Source of the DNA: a virus | Length of the DNA: 64,000 nt | Reading direction: 5' to 3' (one strand) | Virus record (IMG/VR): IMGVR_UViG_3300020477_000990 | Location: 62,001-126,000 of that record | Part shown: positions 35,115 through 41,710 of the stretch, one piece after another | Layout of the letters: each line of letters opens with the position of its first letter | Position numbering within the stretch: position 1 is the first letter of the stretch | Notes under the pieces: model-generated | The model's database searches: none | Told to the model about the DNA's origin: nothing | The model's input: the letters and a program-made list of their open reading frames with translations, nothing else | Position numbers and translations under genes: made by a program

Positions 35115-35372
35115 ATGGCATTAACAATTGGACCAGAAGAAAAGGCAAAGTTAGTGAAGTTGCTCGATGAAGGTACGCAAGTACTACAAGAAGCAGACGA
35201 TTTAAGAGCTGGCTTAAGAGATACAGTAAAACATATTGCACAAGAGCTTGACGTTAAACCAAATGTTTTGAGCAAAGCAATTAAAATAGCACATAAAAGA
35301 AGCTTATCTGAAGAACGTGATATGTTTGAAGATATAGAAGCGATTTTAGATACAGTTAAAAGAGGAAGTTAG
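35115..35372 (+). CDS. dsbA: DsbA-like double-stranded DNA-binding protein of T4-type phages
   Basis: The 85-residue, all-helical, charged sequence (KLVKLLDEGTQVLQEADDLR to AIKIAHKRSLSEERDMFEDIE) matches in length and pattern the small T4 DsbA protein and its cyanophage relatives. T4 DsbA binds DNA near late promoters and modulates late transcription. The many TAAATA late promoters here fit such a regulator. It has its own promoter and a strong ribosome-binding site. The name is a T4 phage name, not the disulfide oxidoreductase. Confidence 0.65.
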   Translation: MALTIGPEEKAKLVKLLDEGTQVLQEADDLRAGLRDTVKHIAQELDVKPNVLSKAIKIAHKRSLSEERDMFEDIEAILDTVKRGS

Positions 35373-35373
35373 T

Positions 35374-35526
35374 ATGTGGAGTCCTTGGCAAGTCCCAACA
35401 GAGCTATCTGAAGAAGAAAGAAAAAAATGGGAAGCTATACCAGTTAAGAAGTTTTGGACTATTATGGCAATCATAATAGTTACTATGGCTTTACTTGGTA
35501 TAGTACTAGGATTTTTTATTGCATGA
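35374..35526 (+). CDS. Small single-pass membrane protein (50 aa)
   Basis: MWSPWQVPTELSEEERKKWE is followed by a C-terminal hydrophobic helix (FWTIMAIIIVTMALLGIVLG). It starts one base after the dsbA stop codon and overlaps the HAD gene by 4 bases (ATGA), which supports its reality. Unknown role. Confidence 0.55.
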   Translation: MWSPWQVPTELSEEERKKWEAIPVKKFWTIMAIIIVTMALLGIVLGFFIA

Positions 35527-35834
35527 TATACATAATTGACATTGATGGAACTATTTGTAAAGAAGTATTTTTACCAAATGGTAAAAAGGATTATAAAAAT
35601 CATGAACCTATGAAAGACAGAATAGAAAAAGTAAATAAAATGTTTGACGAAGGCCATGAAATACATTATTGGACAGCACGTGGTGCCGTTAGTGGTGTAG
35701 ACTATACAGAGTTAACTACAAAACAATTAGACAGTTGGGGATGTAAATATACAAGTGTAAGAGTTGGCGGCAAACCACACTATGATATATGGGTAGATGA
35801 TAAAGCTCATAACTCAGAGGAGTTTTTTAAGTAA
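35523..35834 (+). CDS. Small HAD-family phosphatase
   Basis: Using ATG 35523, the 103-residue protein begins MIYIIDIDGTIC, with Asp6 and Asp8 of the DxDGT nucleophile motif. HYWTARG is the motif II Thr/Ser region, and DIWVDDKAHN supplies the metal-binding Asp residues of motif IV. It is a capless minimal HAD, as in sugar-phosphate or polynucleotide phosphatases. Substrate unknown. It overlaps the next gene by 1 base. Confidence 0.75.
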   Translation: MIYIIDIDGTICKEVFLPNGKKDYKNHEPMKDRIEKVNKMFDEGHEIHYWTARGAVSGVDYTELTTKQLDSWGCKYTSVRVGGKPHYDIWVDDKAHNSEEFFK

Positions 35835-36412
35835 TGGATACAAATTTTTATAAAGACCCTGATATTAAATTTGATATTGCTAAATTACAATCAGCATTGA
35901 AAGAAGTTGACTCAAGAGTAGCAAGACAATCTCCACTGGGTGAAAGAGATATTAATGCAATTTGCTTAACACAAATACCAGGAGATCCTAATTCAATAAC
36001 AGGTGGTAATGTTAGAGGATTATTTTGGACTAAACCAGATAGTACTTATGAAGAAGTTCAAAGAGAAGCCCCAATCGATGAATCACAATATTCAGAATTT
36101 GTAAAACTATTTGAAGATACTTATTTTAAAGATGTGTATGATGCATTAACAAAAAAATATACATTAGGAAGAATTAGATTGCTTTGGAAATTGCCACGTA
36201 CTACATTAAGTTGGCATAGAGATCCAGAGCCAAGACTACACATACCTATAATTACAAACTATGGTGCTCGTATGTGTATTGATACAGAAGTACGTCATAT
36301 GCCAGCAGATGGATCTGTTTGGATAACTGACAATACAAAATACCATAATGCATTCAATGGTGGAGAAGAAGATAGAGTTCATTTAGTAGCAACGGTAATT
36401 AATCAACAATAG
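35834..36412 (+). CDS. Aspartyl/asparaginyl-hydroxylase-like Fe(II)/2OG oxygenase
   Basis: LSWHRDPEPRLHIPI gives His-x-Asp, and TKYHNAFNGGEEDRVHLV the second His with Arg. The ending matches the protein at 17124 (LNGATEDRIHLV). Length is 192 residues. It directly follows the HAD phosphatase with a shared base. The target is unknown. Confidence 0.68.
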   Translation: MDTNFYKDPDIKFDIAKLQSALKEVDSRVARQSPLGERDINAICLTQIPGDPNSITGGNVRGLFWTKPDSTYEEVQREAPIDESQYSEFVKLFEDTYFKDVYDALTKKYTLGRIRLLWKLPRTTLSWHRDPEPRLHIPIITNYGARMCIDTEVRHMPADGSVWITDNTKYHNAFNGGEEDRVHLVATVINQQ

Positions 36413-36422
36413 GAAATTTTTT

Positions 36423-36911
36423 ATGAAAGATTGGTTGTTAAGGCAATTTGAATGGCTGAAGAAAGTTGAACTTATCGAACTAGATCATATAGATCCTTCT
36501 GAAGATCCAGTTAGACCAGAATTAGATAATTGGTTTAGACAGCAATACGGTAGAAAAATTTATGGCCTTAAAGATGGCGATGAAATAGTAGCCGTAATGT
36601 GCTTTGCATTTACAAATGAAGTACCAGCAGATATAAAAGAATTAGACGACTTTAGTAAAGATGCTTTTACCCAAGCTATACACAGAGCAGGGCAACAAGG
36701 ATCTATAGCTATTGCTTATACCGTTTGGTCTAAGAAAAAAGGCGGTGGCAAAAAAATTGTACATGAAGTTTATAAAATGATTAAAAAATCTAATCACTTA
36801 CATCGACTAGTTACCTTATCACCTATGACTGATATGGCTAGGAAGTTCCATTTAAAAAATGGAGCAAAAGAATTAAGAGTCAATAAAACGACTATTAATT
36901 ACGAGTACTAA
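36423..36911 (+). CDS. GNAT-like acetyltransferase
   Basis: The central strand DGDEIVAVMCFAFTNE, then VWSKKKGGGKKIVHEVYKMIKK (acetyl-CoA pyrophosphate loop followed by helix) and MARKFHLKNGAKEL at the end, follow the GNAT order. Length 162 residues is typical. AGGAAA precedes the ATG. The acceptor is unknown. Its stop codon lies 4 bases before a tRNA gene. Confidence 0.6.
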   Translation: MKDWLLRQFEWLKKVELIELDHIDPSEDPVRPELDNWFRQQYGRKIYGLKDGDEIVAVMCFAFTNEVPADIKELDDFSKDAFTQAIHRAGQQGSIAIAYTVWSKKKGGGKKIVHEVYKMIKKSNHLHRLVTLSPMTDMARKFHLKNGAKELRVNKTTINYEY

Positions 36912-36914
36912 TAT

Positions 36915-36991
36915 GGCAGAGTAGCTCAGTTGGTTAGAGCGCCGGACTCATAAGCCGGAGGTCGCTGGTTCGATCCCAGCCTCTGCTACCA
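36915..36991 (+). tRNA. tRNA with CAT anticodon (elongator Met or Ile2)
   Basis: A 77-base cloverleaf with CCA encoded: acceptor GGCAGAG/CTCTGCT (first pair G-U), D-arm GCTCAGTTGGTTAGAGC, anticodon loop CTCATAA and T-arm GCTGG/CCAGC. It lacks initiator features. The closing pair of the anticodon stem is an A-G mismatch (31/39). CAT may be read as Met, or as Ile (ATA) after lysidine modification, which would suit an AT-rich phage. Confidence 0.85.
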
Positions 36992-36994
36992 AAA

Positions 36995-37001
36995 ATAAAT
37001 A
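36995..37001 (+). promoter_or_regulatory. T4-type late promoter, leaderless geometry
   Basis: ATAAATA directly after the tRNA CCA and exactly 5 bases before ATG 37007. The T4-rule start site is the A of the ATG. Confidence 0.55.
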
Positions 37002-37006
37002 ACAGT

Positions 37007-38062
37007 ATGATACATATTATCGGTGGCGGTATTATCGGTTTAAGTACGGCTTATCAATTAAGTAAGCATTGTGACGTCACGGTTTACGAAAAGGATAATA
37101 GTTTCAGTTTAAGTAGTTTTGCTAGAAGTTGTGGCGGCTTTAGAAGTCAGTTTTATACACCTACAAATATTGATATGAGTAGATATAGTATAGATTTTAT
37201 AAAGAATCATACTGACGTAGAGTTTACAAGCAATGGTTATTTAATGTTGTTTGGTAATAATCAAAAAGAAGATCATGATGCTAGTATTGAAACACAAAAG
37301 GCACACGGTGCTACGACTATAAGTTTAACGCCTAGTCAAATTAAAGATAAGTTTCCACAAATATATGTAGATGATTTATACAGAGGTTGTATTACTACTG
37401 ATGATTCTGAAGGATGGCTTGACCCTGTAACTTTACACAAATGGTTTAAAGATCAAGCACAGGCAAATGGTGTTAAAATTATATACAAAGATGGATTAGA
37501 AGTTGATCATAGTTCAGCAGATAAAATTATTATAACCTGTGGGTGTTGGACTAATGATGTAGCTAAACATTTTAATATAAATGTTCCTGTTAAAGGACAT
37601 AAGCATACAGTCTTTAATGTATCTACACAAATAGAGCAAATAAAACATTTACCATTAGTTGCAGATTTAATAACCGGAATTTATATACGTCCAGAAGGTA
37701 ATGATTATATTGTTGGGTATGATGGTAATGCAGAATGGGATAGTGATAATTTAGATCCTAATTATAATAGTTGGGACAAAGTATGGGAGTACTTATATCA
37801 TAGATTTCCAACTGTATTTGATGCCGCGAAAATGGAAGGTGCGTGGGCTGGATATTATGATACATCAACTATTGATAATAATGCAATTATAGATAATGTG
37901 GATAACATTTATTTTGCTACAGGATTTACAGGTAGAGGCCTTATGCATAGTCCAGCAGTTGGATTAACTCTAACAGAAATGATACTTGATAAGCAATTGA
38001 CTTTTGACGTAGAATCTTATAAACTACAACGTAACCCAAACATTGAAAAATATGTTATTTAA
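37007..38062 (+). CDS. FAD-dependent amine/amino-acid oxidoreductase (DAO family)
   Basis: The N-terminus HIIGGGIIGLSTAYQLSK is the FAD-binding GxGxxG motif, followed by the glutamate of VYEKD. The C-terminus has ATGFTGRGLMHSPAVG, the second dinucleotide-binding strand of the DadA/glycine-oxidase group. At 351 residues it matches glycine or sarcosine oxidases, which oxidise amines using O2 or a quinone. The phage benefit (nitrogen recycling or a biosynthetic step) is unknown. Confidence 0.85.
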   Translation: MIHIIGGGIIGLSTAYQLSKHCDVTVYEKDNSFSLSSFARSCGGFRSQFYTPTNIDMSRYSIDFIKNHTDVEFTSNGYLMLFGNNQKEDHDASIETQKAHGATTISLTPSQIKDKFPQIYVDDLYRGCITTDDSEGWLDPVTLHKWFKDQAQANGVKIIYKDGLEVDHSSADKIIITCGCWTNDVAKHFNINVPVKGHKHTVFNVSTQIEQIKHLPLVADLITGIYIRPEGNDYIVGYDGNAEWDSDNLDPNYNSWDKVWEYLYHRFPTVFDAAKMEGAWAGYYDTSTIDNNAIIDNVDNIYFATGFTGRGLMHSPAVGLTLTEMILDKQLTFDVESYKLQRNPNIEKYVI

Positions 38063-38064
38063 TT

Positions 38065-38141
38065 CTGCCCGTAGCTCAGTTGGATAGAGCGTCAGTTTGC
38101 GGAACTGAAGGTCGGAAGTTCGACTCTTCCCGGGCAGGCCA
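38065..38141 (+). tRNA. tRNA-Arg (GCG anticodon)
   Basis: 77 bases with CCA: acceptor CTGCCCG/CGGGCAG, D-arm GCTCAGTTGGATAGAGC, anticodon stem TCAGT/ACTGA with loop TTGCGGA, T-arm GGAAG/CTTCC. The anticodon by position is GCG (codons CGC/CGU), where most bacteria use ACG. Confidence 0.88.
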
Positions 38142-38142
38142 T

Positions 38143-38216
38143 TGGAGCATAGCCAAGCGGTAAGGCATCGGTTTTTGGTACCGACATCCTAGGTTCGAAT
38201 CCTAGTGCTCCAGCCA
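38143..38216 (+). tRNA. tRNA-Gln (TTG anticodon)
   Basis: 74 bases with CCA, starting one base after tRNA-Arg. Acceptor TGGAGCA/TGCTCCA, D-arm GCCAAGCGGTAAGGC typical of tRNA-Gln, anticodon stem TCGGT/ACCGA with loop TTTTGGT, T-arm CTAGG/CCTAG. It reads CAA/CAG. Confidence 0.93.
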
Positions 38217-38260
38217 ATATCATAAGTTGTAAAAATTTAATATTTCTGTAACATTTCTTC

Positions 38261-38289
38261 TTGATTTTTTTCATAAGTATCTATATAAT
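38261..38289 (+). promoter_or_regulatory. Sigma70-type promoter for the phosphate permease
   Basis: TTGATT, a 17-bp spacer and TATAAT, 32 bases before ATG 38322. The position after two tRNAs makes it the likely start of the permease transcript. Confidence 0.55.
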
Positions 38290-38321
38290 AAAAACTTAAC
38301 TAACACAGAGAGTGAATTAAT

Positions 38322-39290
38322 ATGTTTGAAACTTTTACGTTATGGATGTTCTTAGGTTTCATGTTTGCGGCGTATTCAGTTGTTGCAAATGATAGTGTGC
38401 AAACCCTCGGCACATGGATGGCATCTAATCAAAATAAATTTAAATGGTATTACCTATGGGCGGCCGCAACAATTGTGTTATGGTTTACTATATGGTGGGG
38501 GTGGAATATTAATGATGGCGATATTACTTATGGACGATTAAATAAAATCCCATTTCAAGAAATACAATGGTATCATGCCTGTGCTCCATTAATATTATTG
38601 TTATTAACTAGAGTAGGTATTCCTGTATCTACAAGTTTTTTAGTTTTATCAGCATTCGCTAGTACGTTTGTATTAGAAAAGATGCTTGTTAAATCTATTA
38701 TAGGTTATGCACTTGCGGCAATAGTTGCTTATGCGGCATGGAATATAATAGAAAGAATAATAGACGAAAAGAAAAATAAAATATCAGACCAAAGAGTTGC
38801 AAGACGTTGGCGAATAGCTCAATGGTGTAGTACTGCCTTCTTATGGTATACTTGGCTATCACATGATATGGCAAACATCGCAGTCTTCTTACCAAGAAGT
38901 GTTCCTATGGAATGGATGTTTATTATATCAATTGTGTTTGCCTCTTTCTTAGGATATACATTTTATGAACGAGGTGGTAAGATACAAAAGATTGTAATAG
39001 AGAAAACAGGTACAAGGTTTGTTAGATCTGCTACACTAATTGATTTGGTTTATGCTTTTATACTATTGTTCTTTAAACAATACAATGATATACCAATGAG
39101 TACAACGTGGGTGTTTGTAGGATTGTTATGTGGTAGAGAACTTGCAATATCAACACTAATGAAAGATTATAAATTTAAGTATGTCTTTCCGATTATTGCT
39201 AAAGACTTCTTAAAGATGTTATTAGGATTAACTGTATCAGTAGGTATTGTACTAGCTATTCATTATGTAATAGTACCAAACGGGTTTTAG
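38322..39290 (+). CDS. Pit-like inorganic phosphate permease
   Basis: This hydrophobic 322-residue protein has about nine membrane segments. The N-terminal motif VANDSVQTLGTWMAS corresponds to the GANDxANxxGT signature of PiT (Pho-4) transporters, and a second inverted half around PMSTTWVFVGLLCGRELAIS mirrors the family's PxSTTxxxxGxxxGxG repeat. PiT carriers import phosphate with H+ or Na+. Marine phages often carry phosphate-acquisition genes because phage DNA demands phosphorus. It is shorter than cellular PitA (about 500 residues). Confidence 0.72.
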   Translation: MFETFTLWMFLGFMFAAYSVVANDSVQTLGTWMASNQNKFKWYYLWAAATIVLWFTIWWGWNINDGDITYGRLNKIPFQEIQWYHACAPLILLLLTRVGIPVSTSFLVLSAFASTFVLEKMLVKSIIGYALAAIVAYAAWNIIERIIDEKKNKISDQRVARRWRIAQWCSTAFLWYTWLSHDMANIAVFLPRSVPMEWMFIISIVFASFLGYTFYERGGKIQKIVIEKTGTRFVRSATLIDLVYAFILLFFKQYNDIPMSTTWVFVGLLCGRELAISTLMKDYKFKYVFPIIAKDFLKMLLGLTVSVGIVLAIHYVIVPNGF

Positions 39291-39294
39291 TTGG

Positions 39295-39322
39295 TTGACA
39301 AATAACTAAAATATGCTATAAT
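39295..39322 (+). promoter_or_regulatory. Sigma70-type promoter upstream of the aaRS-like gene
   Basis: Perfect TTGACA, a 16-bp spacer and perfect TATAAT. The predicted start site near 39329 is only about 12 bases before a strong terminator hairpin. Confidence 0.65.
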
Positions 39323-39340
39323 TGTATAAATAAAAGAAAG

Positions 39341-39369
39341 TTTTGCTCTTAGGTGAGCAAAATTTTTTT
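39341..39369 (+). terminator. Leader intrinsic terminator / attenuator
   Basis: TTTTGCTC pairs perfectly with GAGCAAAA (8 bp) around loop TTAGGT and is followed by seven T. It lies between the promoter and the ribosome-binding site of the aaRS-like gene, the arrangement of an attenuator. Confidence 0.75.
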
Positions 39370-39400
39370 GACTGATGGAAAAAAGAAAAGAGGATATAAT

Positions 39401-40225
39401 ATGACACAATTAATAAATCCAAGTAAATTTACAGATGTTTCGGGCCGTTTACGGTCCTTTTTTTTGGCTAAAGGTTTTCAAGAAGTTCATACACAGAATA
39501 GATTAAGTATATTGGCGGCTTGTGAAGACCCTGGTACGGTATCAACCTATAACTATGCCGGGCAAGTCTGGCCCTTACCACAAACGGGCCAAATGTGGCT
39601 CGAATATGAATTACTTACAAAGCCAGCTACGCCTGGCTTTTTTTGTGTCTCCACTTCCTATAGGCAAGAACCAAATCCTATAGATGGTAGACATGATTTA
39701 ATATTTCCAATGTTTGAGTTTGAGTTCCCTGGAACAATTAAAGACTTAGAAGTAATGGAAAAGGAATTAGTAGAATATATGGGGTATTGTAAACAAGAAG
39801 ATGTAGTTGCTAAAGATTACATTGATTGGGCTAAAGAGTTTAATACAAATGAATTAGGACATGATCACGAAGAACAAATGTGTGAAGGCAATAAAATATG
39901 TATGATACAAAACTTTCCAAATTATACATCACCGTTTTGGAATATGAAACAAAATGGAGATGGAACAGCGGCTAAAATAGATGTTATTATAGCAGGTCAA
40001 GAAACAATAGGTTCAGCTGAAAGATCAACTGATAAAGCAGAGATGAGAGATATGTTTAATACAATTAGTGAAGGAATGTATGCTGATTTATTGTTTGGTA
40101 AGTTTGGTAAAGATAGAGTAAACAAAGAACTAGATGAATTTTTAAGTTATGACTTTATGCCTAGAGTAGGTGGCGGAATAGGATTAACTAGATTAATTCG
40201 TGCTGATAGTATAATTAATGGTTGA
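39401..40225 (+). CDS. Class II aaRS-like catalytic domain (AsnRS/AspRS-related)
   Basis: ATG 39401 is chosen for its AAGAGG site; a GTG frame at 39353 overlaps the leader terminator. The protein has class II motif 2 (VSTSYRQEPNPIDGRHD to FPMFEFEF) and motif 3 (GGGIGLTRLIR), as in the Asp/Asn/Lys subclass. At 274 residues it lacks the N-terminal OB-fold that binds the anticodon. Stand-alone AsnRS-like domains are known to make asparagine or act as ligases, so tRNA charging is doubtful. The 5' 250 bases are GC-richer than the rest and contain two terminator-like hairpins. Confidence 0.8.
   Translation: MTQLINPSKFTDVSGRLRSFFLAKGFQEVHTQNRLSILAACEDPGTVSTYNYAGQVWPLPQTGQMWLEYELLTKPATPGFFCVSTSYRQEPNPIDGRHDLIFPMFEFEFPGTIKDLEVMEKELVEYMGYCKQEDVVAKDYIDWAKEFNTNELGHDHEEQMCEGNKICMIQNFPNYTSPFWNMKQNGDGTAAKIDVIIAGQETIGSAERSTDKAEMRDMFNTISEGMYADLLFGKFGKDRVNKELDEFLSYDFMPRVGGGIGLTRLIRADSIING
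39442..39465 (+). terminator. Intragenic terminator-like hairpin 1
   Basis: Inside the aaRS-like coding sequence GGGCCG pairs with CGGTCC (one G-U) around loop TTTA, followed at once by eight T (39458-39465). Confidence 0.55.
39621..39644 (+). terminator. Intragenic terminator-like hairpin 2
   Basis: Inside the same gene AGCCAG pairs perfectly with CTGGCT around loop CTACGC; the 3' arm runs into seven T (39638-39644). Confidence 0.55.
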
Positions 40226-40250
40226 CAGGAAAGTTGACCTATATTATTAT
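40222..40250 (+). promoter_or_regulatory. Sigma70-type promoter for tRNA-Leu
   Basis: TTGACA overlaps the aaRS-like stop codon. A 17-bp spacer and TATTAT follow, and the tRNA begins 8 bases later. Confidence 0.5.
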
Positions 40251-40257
40251 AATAGGT

Positions 40258-40344
40258 GCGGTCTTGGTGGAATTGGTAGACACGTTAGATTTAAAATTTA
40301 ATGTCCATTAGGACTTGGGGGTTCAAGTCCCTCAGACCGTACCA
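40258..40344 (+). tRNA. tRNA-Leu (TAA anticodon)
   Basis: 87 bases with CCA: acceptor GCGGTCT/AGACCGT (first pair G-U), anticodon stem TTAGA/TTTAA with loop TTTAAAA, a long variable arm (TGTCCATTAGGACT) as expected for class II tRNAs, and T-arm GGGGG/CCCTC. It reads UUA, the dominant Leu codon of this AT-rich sequence. Confidence 0.93.
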
Positions 40345-40363
40345 TAAGGGGTTAATTTAGGAA

Positions 40364-40385
40364 GGGTGGTGCCTAAACACCGCCC
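40364..40385 (+). other. GC-rich hairpin between tRNA-Leu and the kinase-like gene
   Basis: GGGTGGTG pairs with CACCGCCC (8 bp, one G-U) around CCTAAA. No T-run follows. It could end the tRNA transcript or protect its 3' side. Confidence 0.45.
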
Positions 40386-40396
40386 GCCCCTACATC

Positions 40397-40403
40397 ATAA
40401 ATA
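40397..40403 (+). promoter_or_regulatory. T4-type late promoter, leaderless geometry
   Basis: ATAAATA, then CTTGT (5 bases), then ATG 40409. No ribosome-binding site fits in the gap. Confidence 0.55.
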
Positions 40404-40408
40404 CTTGT

Positions 40409-41131
40409 ATGAAACCAACAGCAAGTGATATAGAAACTCATAAAAAATTAATAGAAGATACTTACGATACTAAAGTAACGTTTATTGAAACTCAACAATT
40501 GAATACAGGTTGGATAGTATATTCTGATAATGATTATGTCTATAAAACTTGGTATTATGAGAATACTATTGGGCATTCCTTAAACGAAGTTCATAAAGAA
40601 TTTTATGCATATCATAAAAGTAAAATGTTAGTAGACTATAGAACATTTAAACCTTATGGTTGTATTATGAAGCTAATTAAAATACCAGGAGTTCCATTAA
40701 GATATGTAGATTATAAAACTCGTATTAAAATAAATTTAGATAATTTTATAGAGTGGTGGGTAAAAGAAACAGTTCATATACATGAAGTTGGCTTAAAATT
40801 ATCTAGTGTAAGTGAAAGGTTTCAAATTCCAAAGTATTCAACTACAAAATCATTAATGTTTACTAATTGGCCCGAACACATCGGGTATGTTTTTTGCTTT
40901 GCTGATTTAAATGATGAAAATATAATGTATGATGAAAAGTCTGATACATTTAATTTTATTGACTTTGAACCAATTGGATGGATGCCACGCGATATGTATT
41001 GGTGTCTTAATGATGCATATTTAATACTTTTGCTTGAAAATACTTTTGACTGTAAGACTCAGGGAGTTAAAGCTTCAAAATATTTAGACACCGTATCATC
41101 AGAATTAAAAAGAAGATTAGAACTAGTCTAG
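40409..41131 (+). CDS. Aminoglycoside/choline kinase-like protein
   Basis: FCFADLNDENIMYD matches the HxDxxxxN catalytic loop of APH/choline kinases (with Phe-Ala replacing the first His), and NFIDFEPIGW is the metal-binding DxE/DxG segment. The N-terminus shows the nucleotide-binding sheet (NTGWIVYSDNDYVYKTWY). Length 240 residues is short for the family. The acceptor is unknown. Its initiator codon lies at the predicted late start site. Confidence 0.68.
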   Translation: MKPTASDIETHKKLIEDTYDTKVTFIETQQLNTGWIVYSDNDYVYKTWYYENTIGHSLNEVHKEFYAYHKSKMLVDYRTFKPYGCIMKLIKIPGVPLRYVDYKTRIKINLDNFIEWWVKETVHIHEVGLKLSSVSERFQIPKYSTTKSLMFTNWPEHIGYVFCFADLNDENIMYDEKSDTFNFIDFEPIGWMPRDMYWCLNDAYLILLLENTFDCKTQGVKASKYLDTVSSELKRRLELV

Positions 41132-41142
41132 TTCGCTAGTCA

Positions 41143-41179
41143 TAAAAAAAGGAAGGAGTGTTTTTAGTACACCCCTTCC
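41143..41179 (-). terminator. Intrinsic terminator for the acidic-protein gene
   Basis: Read leftward, GGAAGGGGTGT and ACACTCCTTCC form an 11-bp stem with one mismatch, followed by seven T. It also separates the gene from the convergent kinase-like gene. Confidence 0.65.
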
Positions 41180-41203
41180 ATCCATTCACGTGGGTATTTA
41201 AAT

Positions 41204-41569
41204 CTATTTTTTGTCGTCCTCGTCTTCGTAATCACCATCAATAACATCGTCATCATCTTCTTCAAAGTCATCATCTTCGTCATCATAACGATAATCTTCG
41301 TCATCATCAAAGTCATCATCTTCGTCATCTGAATCATCTTCGTCATCATCAAAGTCATTATCACAAGCACAAGGTGCCTCATAACAATCGTCACAAACTT
41401 CATCAGCATCATAGTCATCATCTGAATCATCTTCGTGATCGTCATCATAGTCATAGTCATCATCATAATCATGTACTGAATCTAAATTTAAATGATCAAA
41501 AAGCTCTTCTAATTTGTTTTTGATAACATCTAATTCGTTTTCAATTTGTTCAATTCTGTCTTTGTCCAT
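41204..41569 (-). CDS. Extremely Asp/Glu-rich protein (121 aa)
   Basis: After a helical N-terminus (residues 1-33, heptad-like ELDVIKNKLEELFDHL) the rest is almost wholly Asp, Glu and Tyr, interrupted by CDDCYEAPCACD, a possible metal-binding knot near residues 62-73. The net charge is very negative. Such proteins can mimic DNA, chaperone basic proteins or bind metal. A GGAGTG site precedes the ATG. No family is recognised. The coding DNA is simple (repeated ATCATC/GATGAT), so slippage may drive length changes. Confidence 0.7.
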   Translation of the reverse strand: MDKDRIEQIENELDVIKNKLEELFDHLNLDSVHDYDDDYDYDDDHEDDSDDDYDADEVCDDCYEAPCACDNDFDDDEDDSDDEDDDFDDDEDYRYDDEDDDFEEDDDDVIDGDYEDEDDKK

Positions 41570-41637
41570 GTCTACACTCCTACCAGTATCAATTTATTAC
41601 TAATGTATTTAGGTATCTTTACTGTATGATTAAGTAT

Positions 41638-41666
41638 TTGTATAACGCAATAACTTATGTTATAAT
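41638..41666 (+). promoter_or_regulatory. Sigma70-type promoter for the sulfotransferase gene
   Basis: TTGTAT, a 17-bp spacer and TATAAT, followed by a 40-base leader with GAAGGT before ATG 41711. Confidence 0.55.
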
Positions 41667-41710
41667 GTAAAATAAATATAGTAATAGCTATAGATAAAGA
41701 AGGTAAAACA

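Noticed and set aside
35115-35372. A disulfide oxidoreductase, because of the name DsbA.
   Set aside because: The protein has no cysteine pair and no thioredoxin fold. The name refers to the T4 double-stranded DNA-binding protein.
38092-38274. An open frame antisense to tRNA-Arg and tRNA-Gln.
   Set aside because: It is a well-known artefact of tRNA genes read in reverse.
39353-39400. A longer N-terminus for the aaRS-like gene starting at GTG 39353.
   Set aside because: It would begin inside the leader terminator. ATG 39401 has a good ribosome-binding site and fits the protein family.
41164-41472. A Met/Thr-rich open frame antisense to the acidic protein gene.
   Set aside because: It is the mirror of repeated GAT/GAC codons. 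It has no ribosome-binding site and improbable composition.
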